DNA of 64,000 nt, from positions 372,001 through 436,000 of the forward strand of contig JALUTQ010000041.1 in assembly GCA_032718865.1 (NCBI GenBank), in the 5' to 3' direction. A model generated the notes under the pieces. It searched no databases. It saw only the letters and a program-made list of their open reading frames with translations, and had not been told where the DNA came from. Position numbers and translations under genes: made by a program. How positions within the stretch are numbered: position 1 is the first letter of the stretch; the number at the start of each line of letters is the position of its first letter. Shown piece after piece: positions 1 to 10,142 of the stretch. Source of the DNA: Tilletia caries. Its lineage: Eukaryota; Basidiomycota; Exobasidiomycetes; Tilletiales; Tilletiaceae.

Positions 1-2
1 CT

Positions 3-1976
3 GCATGGATCAACGCGTACTCTGCCGCAGGCTGGAATGCCACCACGCCCACCCTGCACCCGCATCGCGGCCGCTTCGCAACGACTGCCAACACATCGCC
101 ACACTCCGCCATCAAAGAGTCCCGCCGCCAGCCAGCCGCACAGGCTTCTCTCGACCTCCTCCTCTCCCATGGCTACTTCCAGCCTCCGCCGGGCGACTCC
201 CTCCCGCGACGCGAGCGCTGCCAGGCACTCCGCCGCTTCTGCCTCACCACCGCAGACGAGCGACCCACCCTCCAGCGCTACTCCGCCCTCGCACAGGCCG
301 TCTTCCACGCAGACTTCGCTGCCGTCTTCATGTCCAACGTCAAAACGCCGTCCGAGATGTTCGTCTTCACAGGCTCGGGCGGCCAGCCTGACTCCTTCAG
401 CGTACCCATCAGCCAGACTATATGTGGCCACGCCATGCTTCTTGCCGATAAGGTACTCGTCATGCCTAACATCAAGAAAGAGTGGGCCTTCTCCGGCCTG
501 CCCTGTACCAACCCAGGCGGGTTCCCCAACAGCGTCGACGGCGAGGGACTCCTCTTCTACGCCTCCGCCCCCATTCGCGTAAACCCGACCGGACCCATCT
601 GCATGAAGACGTCCACAAAGGCATCCAAGACCGTCATGGTAGGCAGGCTCTGCATCCTTGGCCGCGAGCCCCGCCACGACTGGACCGAGACCAATTCAGA
701 GCTTCTGGCCAGCATCGCAGGCATGTGCGGCGACGCCCTCGAAAACGACTACCTCCAGTCTCGCGCGGTCAAAGTGTCCGAGATGCAGCGCGCCATCTCC
801 TCCCTGACCCGCACGTTGGACGAGGACCGCGGCGAGCAGGAGGATAAGAGCACAGCGGGGTTGGCGGCGGCTGTTAGTGCTGCCAATGCCCGCGATGGCC
901 ATCTCCGTATCTGTCCCCGCAGAGTCGAACAGGCCTGCAAGCATCTACGCGAGGCGCTCCATGCGGACAGTGTCACCGCTGTCGATCTGTCCACTTTCAA
1001 AGTGTCGACGTTGCAGGAGCGCAGATCGGCGTCGGGGACTGCGTACCCGCTTACGCCTTGGCTGCCTACGCCGTCGCCGTCGCTCTCCTTCCACTCATCT
1101 TCCGCACGCACGACGGAGTCGGATTCGTCGAATGAGGGAGGTCAGGCTGAGGGCGGTGGTGGCGGCGAAAGAGGAGGAGGAGGAGGTGGTGGCAGGATGC
1201 CACCTACTGCTGCTACTACGCCCGGTGGGATGTCGAATCTCCAACTCAACTCGGGTGCACCGACGTCGACGTCCATGGCCAGTTCCGCCGGCTTCAACTC
1301 CTTCTGGCACTCCCATCAGCAACTGCCCTCCAGCTCGTCTCGCACTTCAGTCACTGCCGCCAGCACAACAGACAGTCCGTATACGTCTAAACAACAACAC
1401 CAACCACAACCGCCACAACCACAACAGCATCAACAGCAACAGCAATCAAGACCCCAGCGCCAGCAGATCTGCGCACAGATGTGCGACACGGAGACACCCA
1501 AGGTCGTATGCCACTACGGCGCGCCCGAACTCGCGCCCCAACTGCACGGCATCATGCAGAAGAAGGCTCTCTCGGCCTGGCTGACGCGTTGGATCCGCGA
1601 TCGGAACCCGATCCGGCCGCAGCTGTATCGGCAGCGGCAGTGGGACGAGGACGCGGACGCGGACGCTGATTCGGACGTGGGTGGCGCTGGGGACGTCGGT
1701 GAGGCTGAGGGGGAGGGGGAGGGGGAGGGGGAGGGTGGGGCGGAGCAGGCTCGGACGAGCGGCTTGCCGGATATGGGAGGGGATAGCTCGTTGGCCATGT
1801 TGGGAGGACAGCAGCTCGGTTCCCCGCTCGTCGTGCCCGGTCGGCCGAGGGTCGGTCCGAGCCGTTCCCATGGCCACTCGAACTCGTCGACGGGGTCCCT
1901 CTTTGACGGCATGATGGGCCCAGGCGTGAGCTCAAACGGCGGCGGCGCTGTTCAGCTGTTCAAGTCTTGGGTCTGA
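3..1976 (+). CDS. GAF-domain protein, 5' end cut by the window edge
   Basis: The reading frame is open from the first bases of the window to a TGA at 1974-1976, so the N-terminus lies outside. The first part, up to about base 770, reads as a GAF sensor domain. It includes a segment with TICGHAMLLADKVLVMPNI and, further on, GRLCILGREPRHDW, the usual GAF core where an oxidising or ligand-binding pocket forms. The following ~400 residues are low complexity: Ser/Thr-rich, then His/Gln-Pro runs, then a Glu-Gly repeat, with a short conserved-looking stretch (AQMCDTETPKVVCHYGAPEL) between them. No kinase or response-regulator domain is visible in this portion. A free GAF protein, or the tail of a larger sensor, are both possible. 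No intron is needed in the visible part. Confidence 0.7.
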   Translation, partial: AWINAYSAAGWNATTPTLHPHRGRFATTANTSPHSAIKESRRQPAAQASLDLLLSHGYFQPPPGDSLPRRERCQALRRFCLTTADERPTLQRYSALAQAVFHADFAAVFMSNVKTPSEMFVFTGSGGQPDSFSVPISQTICGHAMLLADKVLVMPNIKKEWAFSGLPCTNPGGFPNSVDGEGLLFYASAPIRVNPTGPICMKTSTKASKTVMVGRLCILGREPRHDWTETNSELLASIAGMCGDALENDYLQSRAVKVSEMQRAISSLTRTLDEDRGEQEDKSTAGLAAAVSAANARDGHLRICPRRVEQACKHLREALHADSVTAVDLSTFKVSTLQERRSASGTAYPLTPWLPTPSPSLSFHSSSARTTESDSSNEGGQAEGGGGGERGGGGGGGRMPPTAATTPGGMSNLQLNSGAPTSTSMASSAGFNSFWHSHQQLPSSSSRTSVTAASTTDSPYTSKQQHQPQPPQPQQHQQQQQSRPQRQQICAQMCDTETPKVVCHYGAPELAPQLHGIMQKKALSAWLTRWIRDRNPIRPQLYRQRQWDEDADADADSDVGGAGDVGEAEGEGEGEGEGGAEQARTSGLPDMGGDSSLAMLGGQQLGSPLVVPGRPRVGPSRSHGHSNSSTGSLFDGMMGPGVSSNGGGAVQLFKSWV

Positions 1977-2471
1977 ACAAACGAAGCAACGCTCCCACGC
2001 TTTTCTGCTTCCCTGTCCTTTGTTTACCGGTCTCTGTCGCCTCGCTGCCCCCCCCCCCCCCCTTACTGTAGGCCCTTTTCATCATTCTGGCCCTTTTGTT
2101 TGGCTCTCGTATTCGTTCTCTATCATCCGCCGTCCAAGGCGATTGCAGCAGCCCTCGTCTCGGCCCTTCTAACCCTAAAACCGTATGCCTCCTCTCATGC
2201 TGATTCCTTCTTGGCTTCCTACCATTTTCAGATGTCTCTGTGAGCGTACGCAGCGACAGCAACAGCGATCGAGACCGGCTGGCAATATTACGGAGCCATG
2301 CGGGTGTATTTTTTCGATGCAGAAATCCACGTCTGAACATCGAGGGATCGTTGCTGGGCCACTGACCACTCCCATTGTGACGATGAGATAAGTTATGTCC
2401 CGACTTGAAGCAGGCCGCAATATTGGCCCAGAAGGTCGTCGAGCTCCCCTTATGATTCAGGCGTTCGGGGA
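1977..2471. other. convergent 3' region with poly-C tract
   Basis: Intergenic space between two genes that point at each other. It holds an uninterrupted run of 15 C at about 2048-2062 and otherwise nothing that reads as coding. Presumably 3' UTRs and terminators of both neighbours. Confidence 0.6.
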
Positions 2472-2982
2472 TCAGGATACATGAGGATGTAGAGTCTCGA
2501 TCCATCTCGCGACCTCATTCTTACGTGCGCTGGCAAGACGGATAGCGTCCATCAGCTGCTGGACTTCTTCGTTCTGGGCCTCATCTGCTGCTTTGCGGAG
2601 TATGACGCGCAGATCGTCCAGCTCTTTGGCATGTTTGTCTACTCCGCGCACACGACAGAGGAAGCATAGCAGTGTCAGATGTACTTTCGACCAACGTCTT
2701 CCTTTCCGGGCATGTAAGACTCACCGAACAAGAGCTCCAGAGATAGGAGATCCTTTTCGACGCGTATTCCCCCGCGGGCTTCCAGCTGAAGACATGGAAA
2801 CAGCGCGTAAGTATTCCATCGAAGACCCAAATATCGGGTAGATCCGTCGGTGCACTCACATTGAATTCCTGAAGTAAGGTCGGGCAGGAAGGGCAGGATA
2901 ATTTGGACAAAGGTGCACCGTCGGCAACTGCAGCAACAAAAAGGAGGAAGGGAAGGAGGAGGAGGGGGCGACGGTAAACCAT
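2472..2982 (-). CDS. small secreted protein, three exons, function unknown
   Basis: Spliced model: exon 1 2860-2982, exon 2 2725-2785, exon 3 2472-2641, giving 117 residues. Both introns have GTGAGT donors and CAG or GAG acceptors, and the phases match exactly. The N-terminus (MVYRRPLLLLPFLLFVAAVA) is a textbook signal peptide. It is followed by a short CPSCP motif and then a charged, helical, Lys/Glu/Arg-rich region (VDKHAKELDDLRVILRKAAD) that looks like an amphipathic helix or coiled coil. Only two cysteines remain in the mature part, three residues apart. I recognise no family. The model rests on splice-site quality and phase, since the unspliced frame is interrupted. Confidence 0.55.
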
Positions 2983-3885
2983 TGTCTGGTGAGATTGGTA
3001 TGGGAGTGTACTGATAGCAGGAGATGCGTAGCGCGACGTATTGTGGAAGAGGTTTTGAAGTCTGTTATCACTTAGTGCCGGCAGCAGTCCTGTAAGTACC
3101 TATAACCTTACAGCCTTCACTTTCACTGGTCCAAGTATAGTTGCAAGACCTCAAGGCTTGGTGTGTCCATAGCGACTAGACCGAAGTGAAAAGGCCAAGG
3201 GCCATGTCGGCGCCCCGATGAGTAAGGCGACGCTCCGATGTGTAAAGCCGCTCCATATCGACGCCCCGATTATGAATCGATTCATTGATATCAACGATCA
3301 ACTCCCCGCTTCATTAGATATCGCTCATTGGGAAGAACAATCAGCCATTTCGCCTTTTGGCTGCGTGCGATACGTATGTATGATGATCAGTGGATCAGAT
3401 GATACAACCGCATGTGAGTGTGAATGTGAGAGTCTGGTCAGCTGAGGTCCAAACAGGGAGATCTCGCTGGAAGGGGCCGAATGGAATGGGACCAGCAACT
3501 AACGAATCGCGTGATGAAGATCTGCAACCAAAAGCGTTCGCCAATGATGCCCAATGGGCGGGACGGGATTGGGAGAAAGATGAATGAGTCAATCATGATC
3601 CTCAACTGCGCACCGTGATGAAGGCAGCAGTAGTGAAGAGCGAGGGTGGTGACCAACGATTTGGTCGTCCAGTAGGTGGCACCCACATGCATCAGCTTCA
3701 GTTTATTTTCTACCCACACGATGCGACGTCTGGTGCAACCTCAACTATTTTCCCACGCCACGTCCTCACTTTATGTAGTCGAGGATGAGCGGCAGCTATT
3801 TCCATCATCCCTTGGACGCGACGAACACAGCTTTGCCGTGATATGTACAGACATATGTACCTATGGAGACCTTCGATGGTTGCTT

Positions 3886-3935
<50 letters not shown>

Positions 3936-4378
3936 CACTCAGTCGTTGGTAGTCAGTTTGTAGAAGGGCGAGAGATTCATACAGCTTCCAACAAAGACAA
4001 GGAAGGGGGCGCGTTGGTAAAAGGTAGCCCAGGAAGGTACATACGGTAGAAAGATGCAAAGCGGGAAACAGAGGAAAGGTCCAGAGGAGGAGGGAGGGCA
4101 AAGAAGAACAACGATTCGAGAGTATTAGAAGAGAGAAGAAAGGGCCGTGGCCGGGGGTCGTCATCTGGGGGTGTCGTCACTCGTCAGTCGTCACAGGGAG
4201 AAAGGGATCGACCGGCGATCAAATGTCCAGGGAAGAATTGGATTGGGTGGTGGCGTCGCGTCCATCGTTCGTTCGTTCGATCCTTCGTGGGTTCCGCAGA
4301 AAGTAGGATTCATCGCCGTTGAGATTCCGAAAAGGGTCGACTCGCGAAAGGGCCGACAATGGGGGTCGTCGGGTCCCA
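2983..4378. other. intergenic region with short repeats
   Basis: No gene recognised. Two repeats stand out. Three imperfect copies of a ~22-bp unit containing CGACGCCCCGAT lie at about 3205-3275. A perfect hexanucleotide array (CAGGCA, about eight units) lies at 3886-3934. Short open frames across the array are a by-product of the repeat. Confidence 0.5.
3886..3934. repeat. hexanucleotide microsatellite (CAGGCA)n
   Basis: About eight consecutive perfect CAGGCA units in non-coding DNA. Likely length-variable between isolates. Confidence 0.9.
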
Positions 4379-6371
4379 TCAAGGATGCACACAATCCGGC
4401 AACACAAGCCCCTCCTTCAACTTCTTCCCCGAGTCAAAAAGACCCCAATGCGCCTCCACCCCACCAAAGAGCACATCCTTCCAAGGCTCATCAAAAGCCT
4501 CAAACCAGAAGTAACCAGGGTTCGAGCTCGTGCCCAACGCACTCGCATTCGCGTTCGCCGCGCACACGTATCCCGCAAGGAGCGTGTTCACGTTCGGGAT
4601 TCCCGCGATGGCCGGGCCCAGGGTCTCGAAGGAGGTCTGGTTCGCGCCAGAGGGCCAGCCGACTTCGGCGATGTAGTACTTGGGCGCGTTCGGGGCTGTG
4701 AGCACCGTCGAGGGCGTGTTGGTCATTGCGTAGTCCCACGTCCACCCGGCGCCTAACTCGACGGGTACCTCCTGTTCTCAGGCGGGGGGGGGAGTGAGAT
4801 GTTCAGCTTTTTGTCCAGCGTCCCGAAGGAAGAAACAAATGCTCAGAATGGTGTGATACTCACACCGAACCACGGGTGTATGTTTGCTTGGATGTAACTG
4901 GTCAGAGAGAGAGAGAGGCCAAATCAATACCCCCATGTTTGGACGTAAGACGGCAGTTGCGTACTCACTCTGCACCTGCCGCCAACGTTGCGGTGATCAT
5001 GCTACCAGCGTCCGCAGTGCCCACAGGCACCGTCTTGCTCAAAGCCATCCCAGCCAACAAGGTCCTCATATCCGCCATCTTCTGAATCAAGTCCAACTCC
5101 GATCCACCATTGAGCAAGAACTCATTGCCCACAGTGACACCTTCAATCTGATCAACCCCATACTTCGTAATCGCATCCTGAATCTCCGCCACCTGCCGCG
5201 CATACGTCGTCGCGTTGTTGTCCACCCAGACAGCGGGGAAGATGGTCATGTTCACTTTCGTCTGCTTGATGGCCTCGAGGGTGAGCTGGGTGACGTTGCA
5301 GTCGGCGCCGTAGAGACGGAGTCGGGTGGTCAGCTGGGACAGCAACTGGACATCCTCGATCACGGACTCGAGAGTGTCGCCGCACTGGGGATATTGGGCG
5401 TCCAGGGGTGTATAGCACATCCCGTAGAAGCTCTGTTTGAGTCTGGAGTCGAGGTCGAACTTGCTCGGGTCTGATGGGTCACTCTTCGTCACCCCAGTTA
5501 CGCCGTTATTCCCAGACGTGGAGCGGGATCCAGAGGAATTTTGTCCCTTGGCCTTGGCAACAGTGACGCCGATGGCGATGATGACGATGAGCAACGCCAA
5601 CGCGCCCACTCCGCCGATGTACCACTTCATCCTGCTCTTGCGCTGGCCCATGCCCATCTCGTCGCCGTAGCTATAACCACCTGCATCATTCGCATACGCC
5701 TTCTCCTTCGACCACGGCATCGAGAAGCGCGAGCTTGTCCTGGCGCCTGCTGCTGGGGCCCCCGCAGCCCCGATGCCAGCAGCGGCACCGAAACCTGCGG
5801 GAGCGACGGAGGCCATTTGAGCCTCCTTTCGAGCCATGTAGCGATCTCGACTTGCGCTGTAGGTTCCCCACGCGTCACCGTCGTCGTTGTGTAGGTCTTC
5901 GTGGTCGTGAAGGGAGGTGGGCATATAACCTGCTCCTGCTCCTGCGCCTGCGGCTGCCCCGGCGATGCGGCCGTGTGGTTGCTGATTTGTTGGGTAGAAG
6001 TGGTTGTCCATGTCACCGAAGGATCGTCTAGGATACTCCTGGTCGATGAATCCGAAGGACTCGATGCTGTTGCGGCCCTTGTCGTTGTAGCTGGCGTACG
6101 GGTCGAGGTACGGGGACGAGGCGTGGTCCGGGTATGGGGACGGGGAGTGTGCGGTGCTGAGGCGGTGGGGGGCCGGCAGCTGGTCGAAGTCGTCATAGTA
6201 GTCTTGTATGTCTGCGTCGATGTGCAGGCGGGAGGTCGATCCTGCGGGGCTGCCGGGCACTCCGCCTCTGGCTGCCCCTGCTGCCCCTGCTGCTGGACTG
6301 TCGTATGCAATTGCAAAGCCTGGACGTGAGGACGCCATCGCTGCTCGCTGATCGCTGCTTGTCACTTTCAA
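4379..6371 (-). CDS. type II membrane GH17 endo-beta-1,3-glucanase-like protein
   Basis: Spliced model: exon 1 4969-6371, exon 2 4864-4897 (34 nt), exon 3 4379-4771, with phases agreeing, 609 residues. Residues 1-248 are a Gly/Ala/Ser-rich cytoplasmic region without signal peptide. Residues 250-272 form a single transmembrane segment after a basic RKSRMK, so the protein should be a type II membrane protein. Residues ~310-609 are a glycoside hydrolase family 17 domain. It shows SFYGMCYTP at its start, the acid/base glutamate in VTVGNEFLL (E417), the IHPWFG segment restored by exon 2, and the nucleophile in IAEVGWPSG (E515). GH17 enzymes of this layout remodel cell-wall beta-1,3-glucan at the plasma membrane. 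Both catalytic glutamates are present, so activity is expected. The start could instead be the Met at residue 12. Confidence 0.88.
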
Positions 6372-7506
6372 CTGCTGTGTGCTTGGAAATCAGGAGGGAT
6401 AAATCCGAAGGGGAGAGTATGTAGTCTGCTTGGCTGCTTGGCTGCTTGGCTGAGTCTGTGTGCTGTGTGCTGTCGTGCTTATCGTCGCTGCTGTCGTGGG
6501 CGAACCAAGCACAGCCATCAGAATTCAGAGACACATACAGGGACAGGGGCTCCTTGTTCTAATATTTTTGACCGGGCGGTGGAACTGTGGGCTGTGCACG
6601 TCGGCGTTCGGGACGCCAAAGCCGAACAGAGTCCTCCGCGTTTATCCGAAGGCTTCTCGCCACGTGTCAAAGCGGGCAATGTAGATCATTCGATTTTGTT
6701 TCAGCATGCTTGCTGTTCCTGCCGACGGGTCCGAGACTCCGAGTCCTGACTCACAACCTCCTTCCTCGCTTATTCCTGCTGGTTTCTCCCACATACACCT
6801 TGATGCTTGATGCCTTCCTATATATACTAGACGCTGACAGGGGCTGCTGCGCTGCTGCCTGCTGGTGCCTTGCCTTCACAGGCCAGTCCCGAACCCAACT
6901 CAGTCTCGGACCTCAAACAGCCCCTGCCTGACACAATCTGCTTCACTCTGCGGTCTGCTGCCACGAGCAGTCCTTGCCGCCTTGCCACCTGTGGTCTGTG
7001 GATTATTTGCGATCTATCTGTCTCGAGTAGTCTCGACTCACACTTCACAGCGACTAAGACGGGCCCGCGCGGCCTCGCATCTCGCCACCTCGCCCGGCCC
7101 TCGCAGCTTCACGCTTCACTAGATCCACCCGATGAGAGCACCTTGCCTGATTTGATCCTGATTCATCCTGGGCACTATTATTAGCTGATCGCTGATCTAT
7201 AATCTCATCTGGCTTAGCTTTTGCATCATGGTGTAGCGAGGAGGCTAGTCAGGAACCCAAACGACCACGATCGTCGGTCAGGCCACCAGCCAGGCGGATG
7301 TCCAGCATTAATCGAGGGTCGAGACTATCCTTGACGATGCTGGGACCGATGATATTCGCGACACGGGCGAAGGCGCAATTGTGGTACGAGCACCGCAGCA
7401 CAGCAGTGTCCAAGCCATCCAAAGCCATCCGAGCCATCGAGTAAACCATCGCGGAAGCAGGACGAAAGCGTCTGAACTCTGCGCGAAGAACTCTGCCCTG
7501 ATTTCC
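6372..7506. other. intergenic region between divergent genes
   Basis: About 1.1 kb shared upstream region of the GH17 gene (left) and the secreted repeat protein (right). It holds scattered AT-rich stretches but nothing that reads as a conserved coding sequence in either strand. Confidence 0.5.
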
Positions 7507-7515
7507 TATAAAAAG
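7507..7515 (+). promoter_or_regulatory. TATA box
   Basis: TATAAAAAG lies 125 bases before the next start codon and is followed by a pyrimidine-rich leader. Such a strong TATA, with the biased codon use of the gene downstream, fits a highly expressed gene. Confidence 0.65.
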
Positions 7516-7639
7516 CGCTGACATCTGACCCACTCTGCATTCTTTTTTTTCTCTCCATCATCCCACTCACTCACTCACTCTCTCAGCTCACCAGTTCTCC
7601 CCCACCCACTCTCCTTAAACCACCCACATTCTTTACAAG

Positions 7640-8851
7640 ATGCAGCTCAAGCTCGCTTTCATTGCCGCCGCCGTTGTCCTGGCCACCTCCGCCCTTGCCG
7701 CCGCCGATGTCCAGTCCAACGAGGGCATCGTCGTTCGCTCCGCCGCCGGTCTCCACACCGCACACGGTGCTGCCGCTCCCGAGCTCGTCGCCCGTGCCTC
7801 CAAGGCTCACTTCGAGACCAAGGCCGCCGCTGCCGCCAACCACGCCGACAAGCTGATCAAGACCGACCTGATCAAGTTCGAGCAGCTCTCCCTCCAGAGC
7901 AAGGTCTCCAAGAAGGAGGCTCACCTCGCTCTGTCTGCCTTCAACGAGCACCTCCTCGACTTCGGAATGAAGTTCCAGAAGCTCGCCGCCGAGCACAAGG
8001 GTAACAAGGCTCGCTCTCTCGAGCAGCGTCAGGCCATCCTCCAGCCCGCAATTGCCAACCTCTCCAAGTCGCTGAACCAGGCCCTGCCCAAGATCAGGAA
8101 GCTCGCCCGTCACCTGACCACCAACCTTGGCCTGAACACGGTCTCCGTCATCGTCGGTCAGATCACCCCCGGCCTCAAGCAGGTCGACCTCGGTCTCGAG
8201 GCCATCCTGAAGGTCGTCGCCGACGACGCCGGACCGACCCTTGTCGACCCCCTCCTCCACGTCGTCTACGGCCTGCTCGACGGTCTCGGACTGAACCTCA
8301 ACGCGCGTGACGCCCCCGTCGAGCGTGCCCAGGGCAAGGTCGCCGTCAAGAAGGAGATCGGCGCCTCGCTCAACCTCGCCGGCGTCCACTTCGCCGCCGA
8401 CACCAAGCAGGTCAAGATCCTCCTCGGCCAGACCAAGGTCACCCTTCCCGAGTTCAAGCACATCATCCGTCAGGTGAACGGCCACGCCTCGGCTGCCACC
8501 ACCGAGTTCACCCGTCTGCACGCTCTGTCGAAGAAGGCCGAGCTCAACGCTCGGGCCCAGCCGGGAGAGCTCGCTCTCGCCGTTAACAACTTGCTCACCG
8601 ACCTCGACCGGCTCACGCCTGTGCTCTACAAGCTCGTCAAGCAGGCCCTCAAGGACCTCGAGCTCAACACGGTCAACAAGCTCATCGCCGAGCTCAAGCC
8701 CACCCTCGCGAGCCTCTACCTCGGCCTCGAGGCTCTCCTCCGTGGCCTCGGTGCTGGTCTTGCTCCCCTTGTTGACCCCCTCCTTGCCACTGTCGACAGC
8801 TTGACCAAGGCTCTCGGCCTCGACCTCAACAACGACACCGGCAAGCTCTAG
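7640..8851 (+). CDS. secreted protein of two repeated helical domains, likely highly expressed
   Basis: Intronless 403-residue protein. Residues 1-21 (MQLKLAFIAAAVVLATSALA) are a signal peptide. The mature protein is Ala/Leu/Lys-rich, without cysteine, and predicted all-helical. It consists of two related domains, about residues 78-221 and 258-397. They match best at LNTV...LGLEAIL...LVDPLL...GLGLNLN (165-221) against LNTV...LGLEALL...LVDPLL...ALGLDLN (342-397). Codon use is extreme, with nearly all third positions C or G, which explains a long spurious open frame on the opposite strand. I know no family with this repeat; a surface or cell-wall-associated structural protein is an inference. 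The TATA box upstream supports the start. Confidence 0.85.
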   Translation: MQLKLAFIAAAVVLATSALAAADVQSNEGIVVRSAAGLHTAHGAAAPELVARASKAHFETKAAAAANHADKLIKTDLIKFEQLSLQSKVSKKEAHLALSAFNEHLLDFGMKFQKLAAEHKGNKARSLEQRQAILQPAIANLSKSLNQALPKIRKLARHLTTNLGLNTVSVIVGQITPGLKQVDLGLEAILKVVADDAGPTLVDPLLHVVYGLLDGLGLNLNARDAPVERAQGKVAVKKEIGASLNLAGVHFAADTKQVKILLGQTKVTLPEFKHIIRQVNGHASAATTEFTRLHALSKKAELNARAQPGELALAVNNLLTDLDRLTPVLYKLVKQALKDLELNTVNKLIAELKPTLASLYLGLEALLRGLGAGLAPLVDPLLATVDSLTKALGLDLNNDTGKL

Positions 8852-9150
8852 ATGCATCTTCCTCTCTCCCTCGTCGCTCATCCCTTAGACAACCACTACA
8901 ACCTTCATTCGCATTCATAATCCTATTATCAGACTCGGCCTAGATGGTAGTCCTAATCCAACCAGACCTATCTGACTGTTTTTCTATTCTTCGTTCCTTG
9001 GAGCCTTGCGCACATCAACCTTTGCCCTTATCCATTATGGTGACCTCAAGCTTGAACTGAGCGGATGGGAGTCTCGACTTCCTGCAGCAGTTTAGCTCTC
9101 ATGCTGTCTCTTCCCTTTCTCGGAACCGTCGTATAGAAGGGAACCCGGTA
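8852..9150. other. 3' flank of the secreted repeat protein
   Basis: Pyrimidine-rich 3' UTR-like sequence up to the transposable element; no gene seen. Confidence 0.5.
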
Positions 9151-9869
9151 CAGAGACTAACCAGTCCGTGGGTCAGCCACCAGTCGGTGGGTCAAACACG
9201 ATAACTGACCAACACCATGACCAAATCTTGTTCGGAGACATGCAATGGATTCCTGACAATAGCACCACTGTACCCTTGAAATCTCAGCATCATTCGTTCA
9301 GACCGCTTCGGTGCTGTGGTGAAAGAAGTTTGGTGAGGTCTGCTTGAATCGACGGAAACAATCGAAGAAAAAATGTGCAATCTCTTCCACCACGAACACC
9401 ACGCAGAGCAGCAAGGAAACTGGATTTGAAGCATAGAGATGATAGACTGGTATATAGAAGAAGGAAACAGAGCGCTTTGATTCATCAGAAAATGTTGAGA
9501 TCCTGCTGAGCTGTGTCGCTGTTGGTGAGGGGTACTTCTGTTGGTTCTGCGAACCTCAAGAAGGTGCCTGGTCTGTTTTTGAGAAGAGTTGTCCAACCTG
9601 TGCCAAAGTGTCCGAGGTTTCATCCGACCCACCGACTGGTATTTTTTAAATCAAAATATTGGCCCATTTGCACATTTCAGAAAGAGCACTGACTCCTCAG
9701 TGGGTGACCTCAGTCAATACAACTCCAATCTCAGATCTGGAAGTGGGAGCGGCTTTCTGACGCTACCGTCCACAACTCCCTTCTTATGCTCAAGTTGTGT
9801 TGTGGAAGTCAGTTTTGTGTGGTGGTGCGTTGAATTTCAAGTTTTGACCCACCGACTGGTTAGTCTCTG
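9151..9869. mobile_element. 719-bp MITE-like DNA transposon with TA flanks
   Basis: Terminal inverted repeats of 25 bp: CAGAGACTAACCAGTC... at 9151-9175 and its reverse complement at 9845-9869, with one mismatch. TA directly flanks both ends (9149-9150 and 9870-9871), the target duplication of Tc1/mariner-type elements. The motif ACCAGTCGGTGGGTC recurs as a second copy just inside the left end (9179-9193), inverted at 9626-9640, and in the right end. A 146-residue open frame on the minus strand (9192-9632) has no transposase motif I can recognise. The element therefore looks non-autonomous. It sits between the 3' ends of two convergent genes. Confidence 0.75.
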
Positions 9870-10142
9870 TATAAGCAAATGGTTATGACCCAATTGTCAT
9901 GGCTGTGTATGGTATGAATGTACAAGAGCATCGTGAGAGGGATGACAAGAGCAAAGGTTTTGGAACTGGTGACTAGATCGTATAGAGGAACCCAAAGTGC
10001 GTGACAAATGCGTAGAAAGATCCCTGAAAAAAGGAGAGCCGGAAGAAGGCAAAGGAGAGGGTCGTGAAGGTGGAGGATATCGATGTGGGCTGGCGTGGAA
10101 CAAGTGAAGGGGAACGGCGAAGGTGGCAGGTCGAGAACGCGC

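Noticed and set aside
3805..4164. Frames with CLCLCLCL or PVPVPVPV repeats
   Set aside because: They only translate the CAGGCA microsatellite.
7583..8881. 432-codon open frame on the minus strand, Glu/Val/Gly/Leu-rich
   Set aside because: Exact shadow of the highly biased secreted protein gene on the plus strand; GC-only third positions remove stops from the other strand.
9192..9632. 146-codon frame inside the first MITE as a transposase
   Set aside because: No DDE/D motif or helix-turn-helix seen, and too short.
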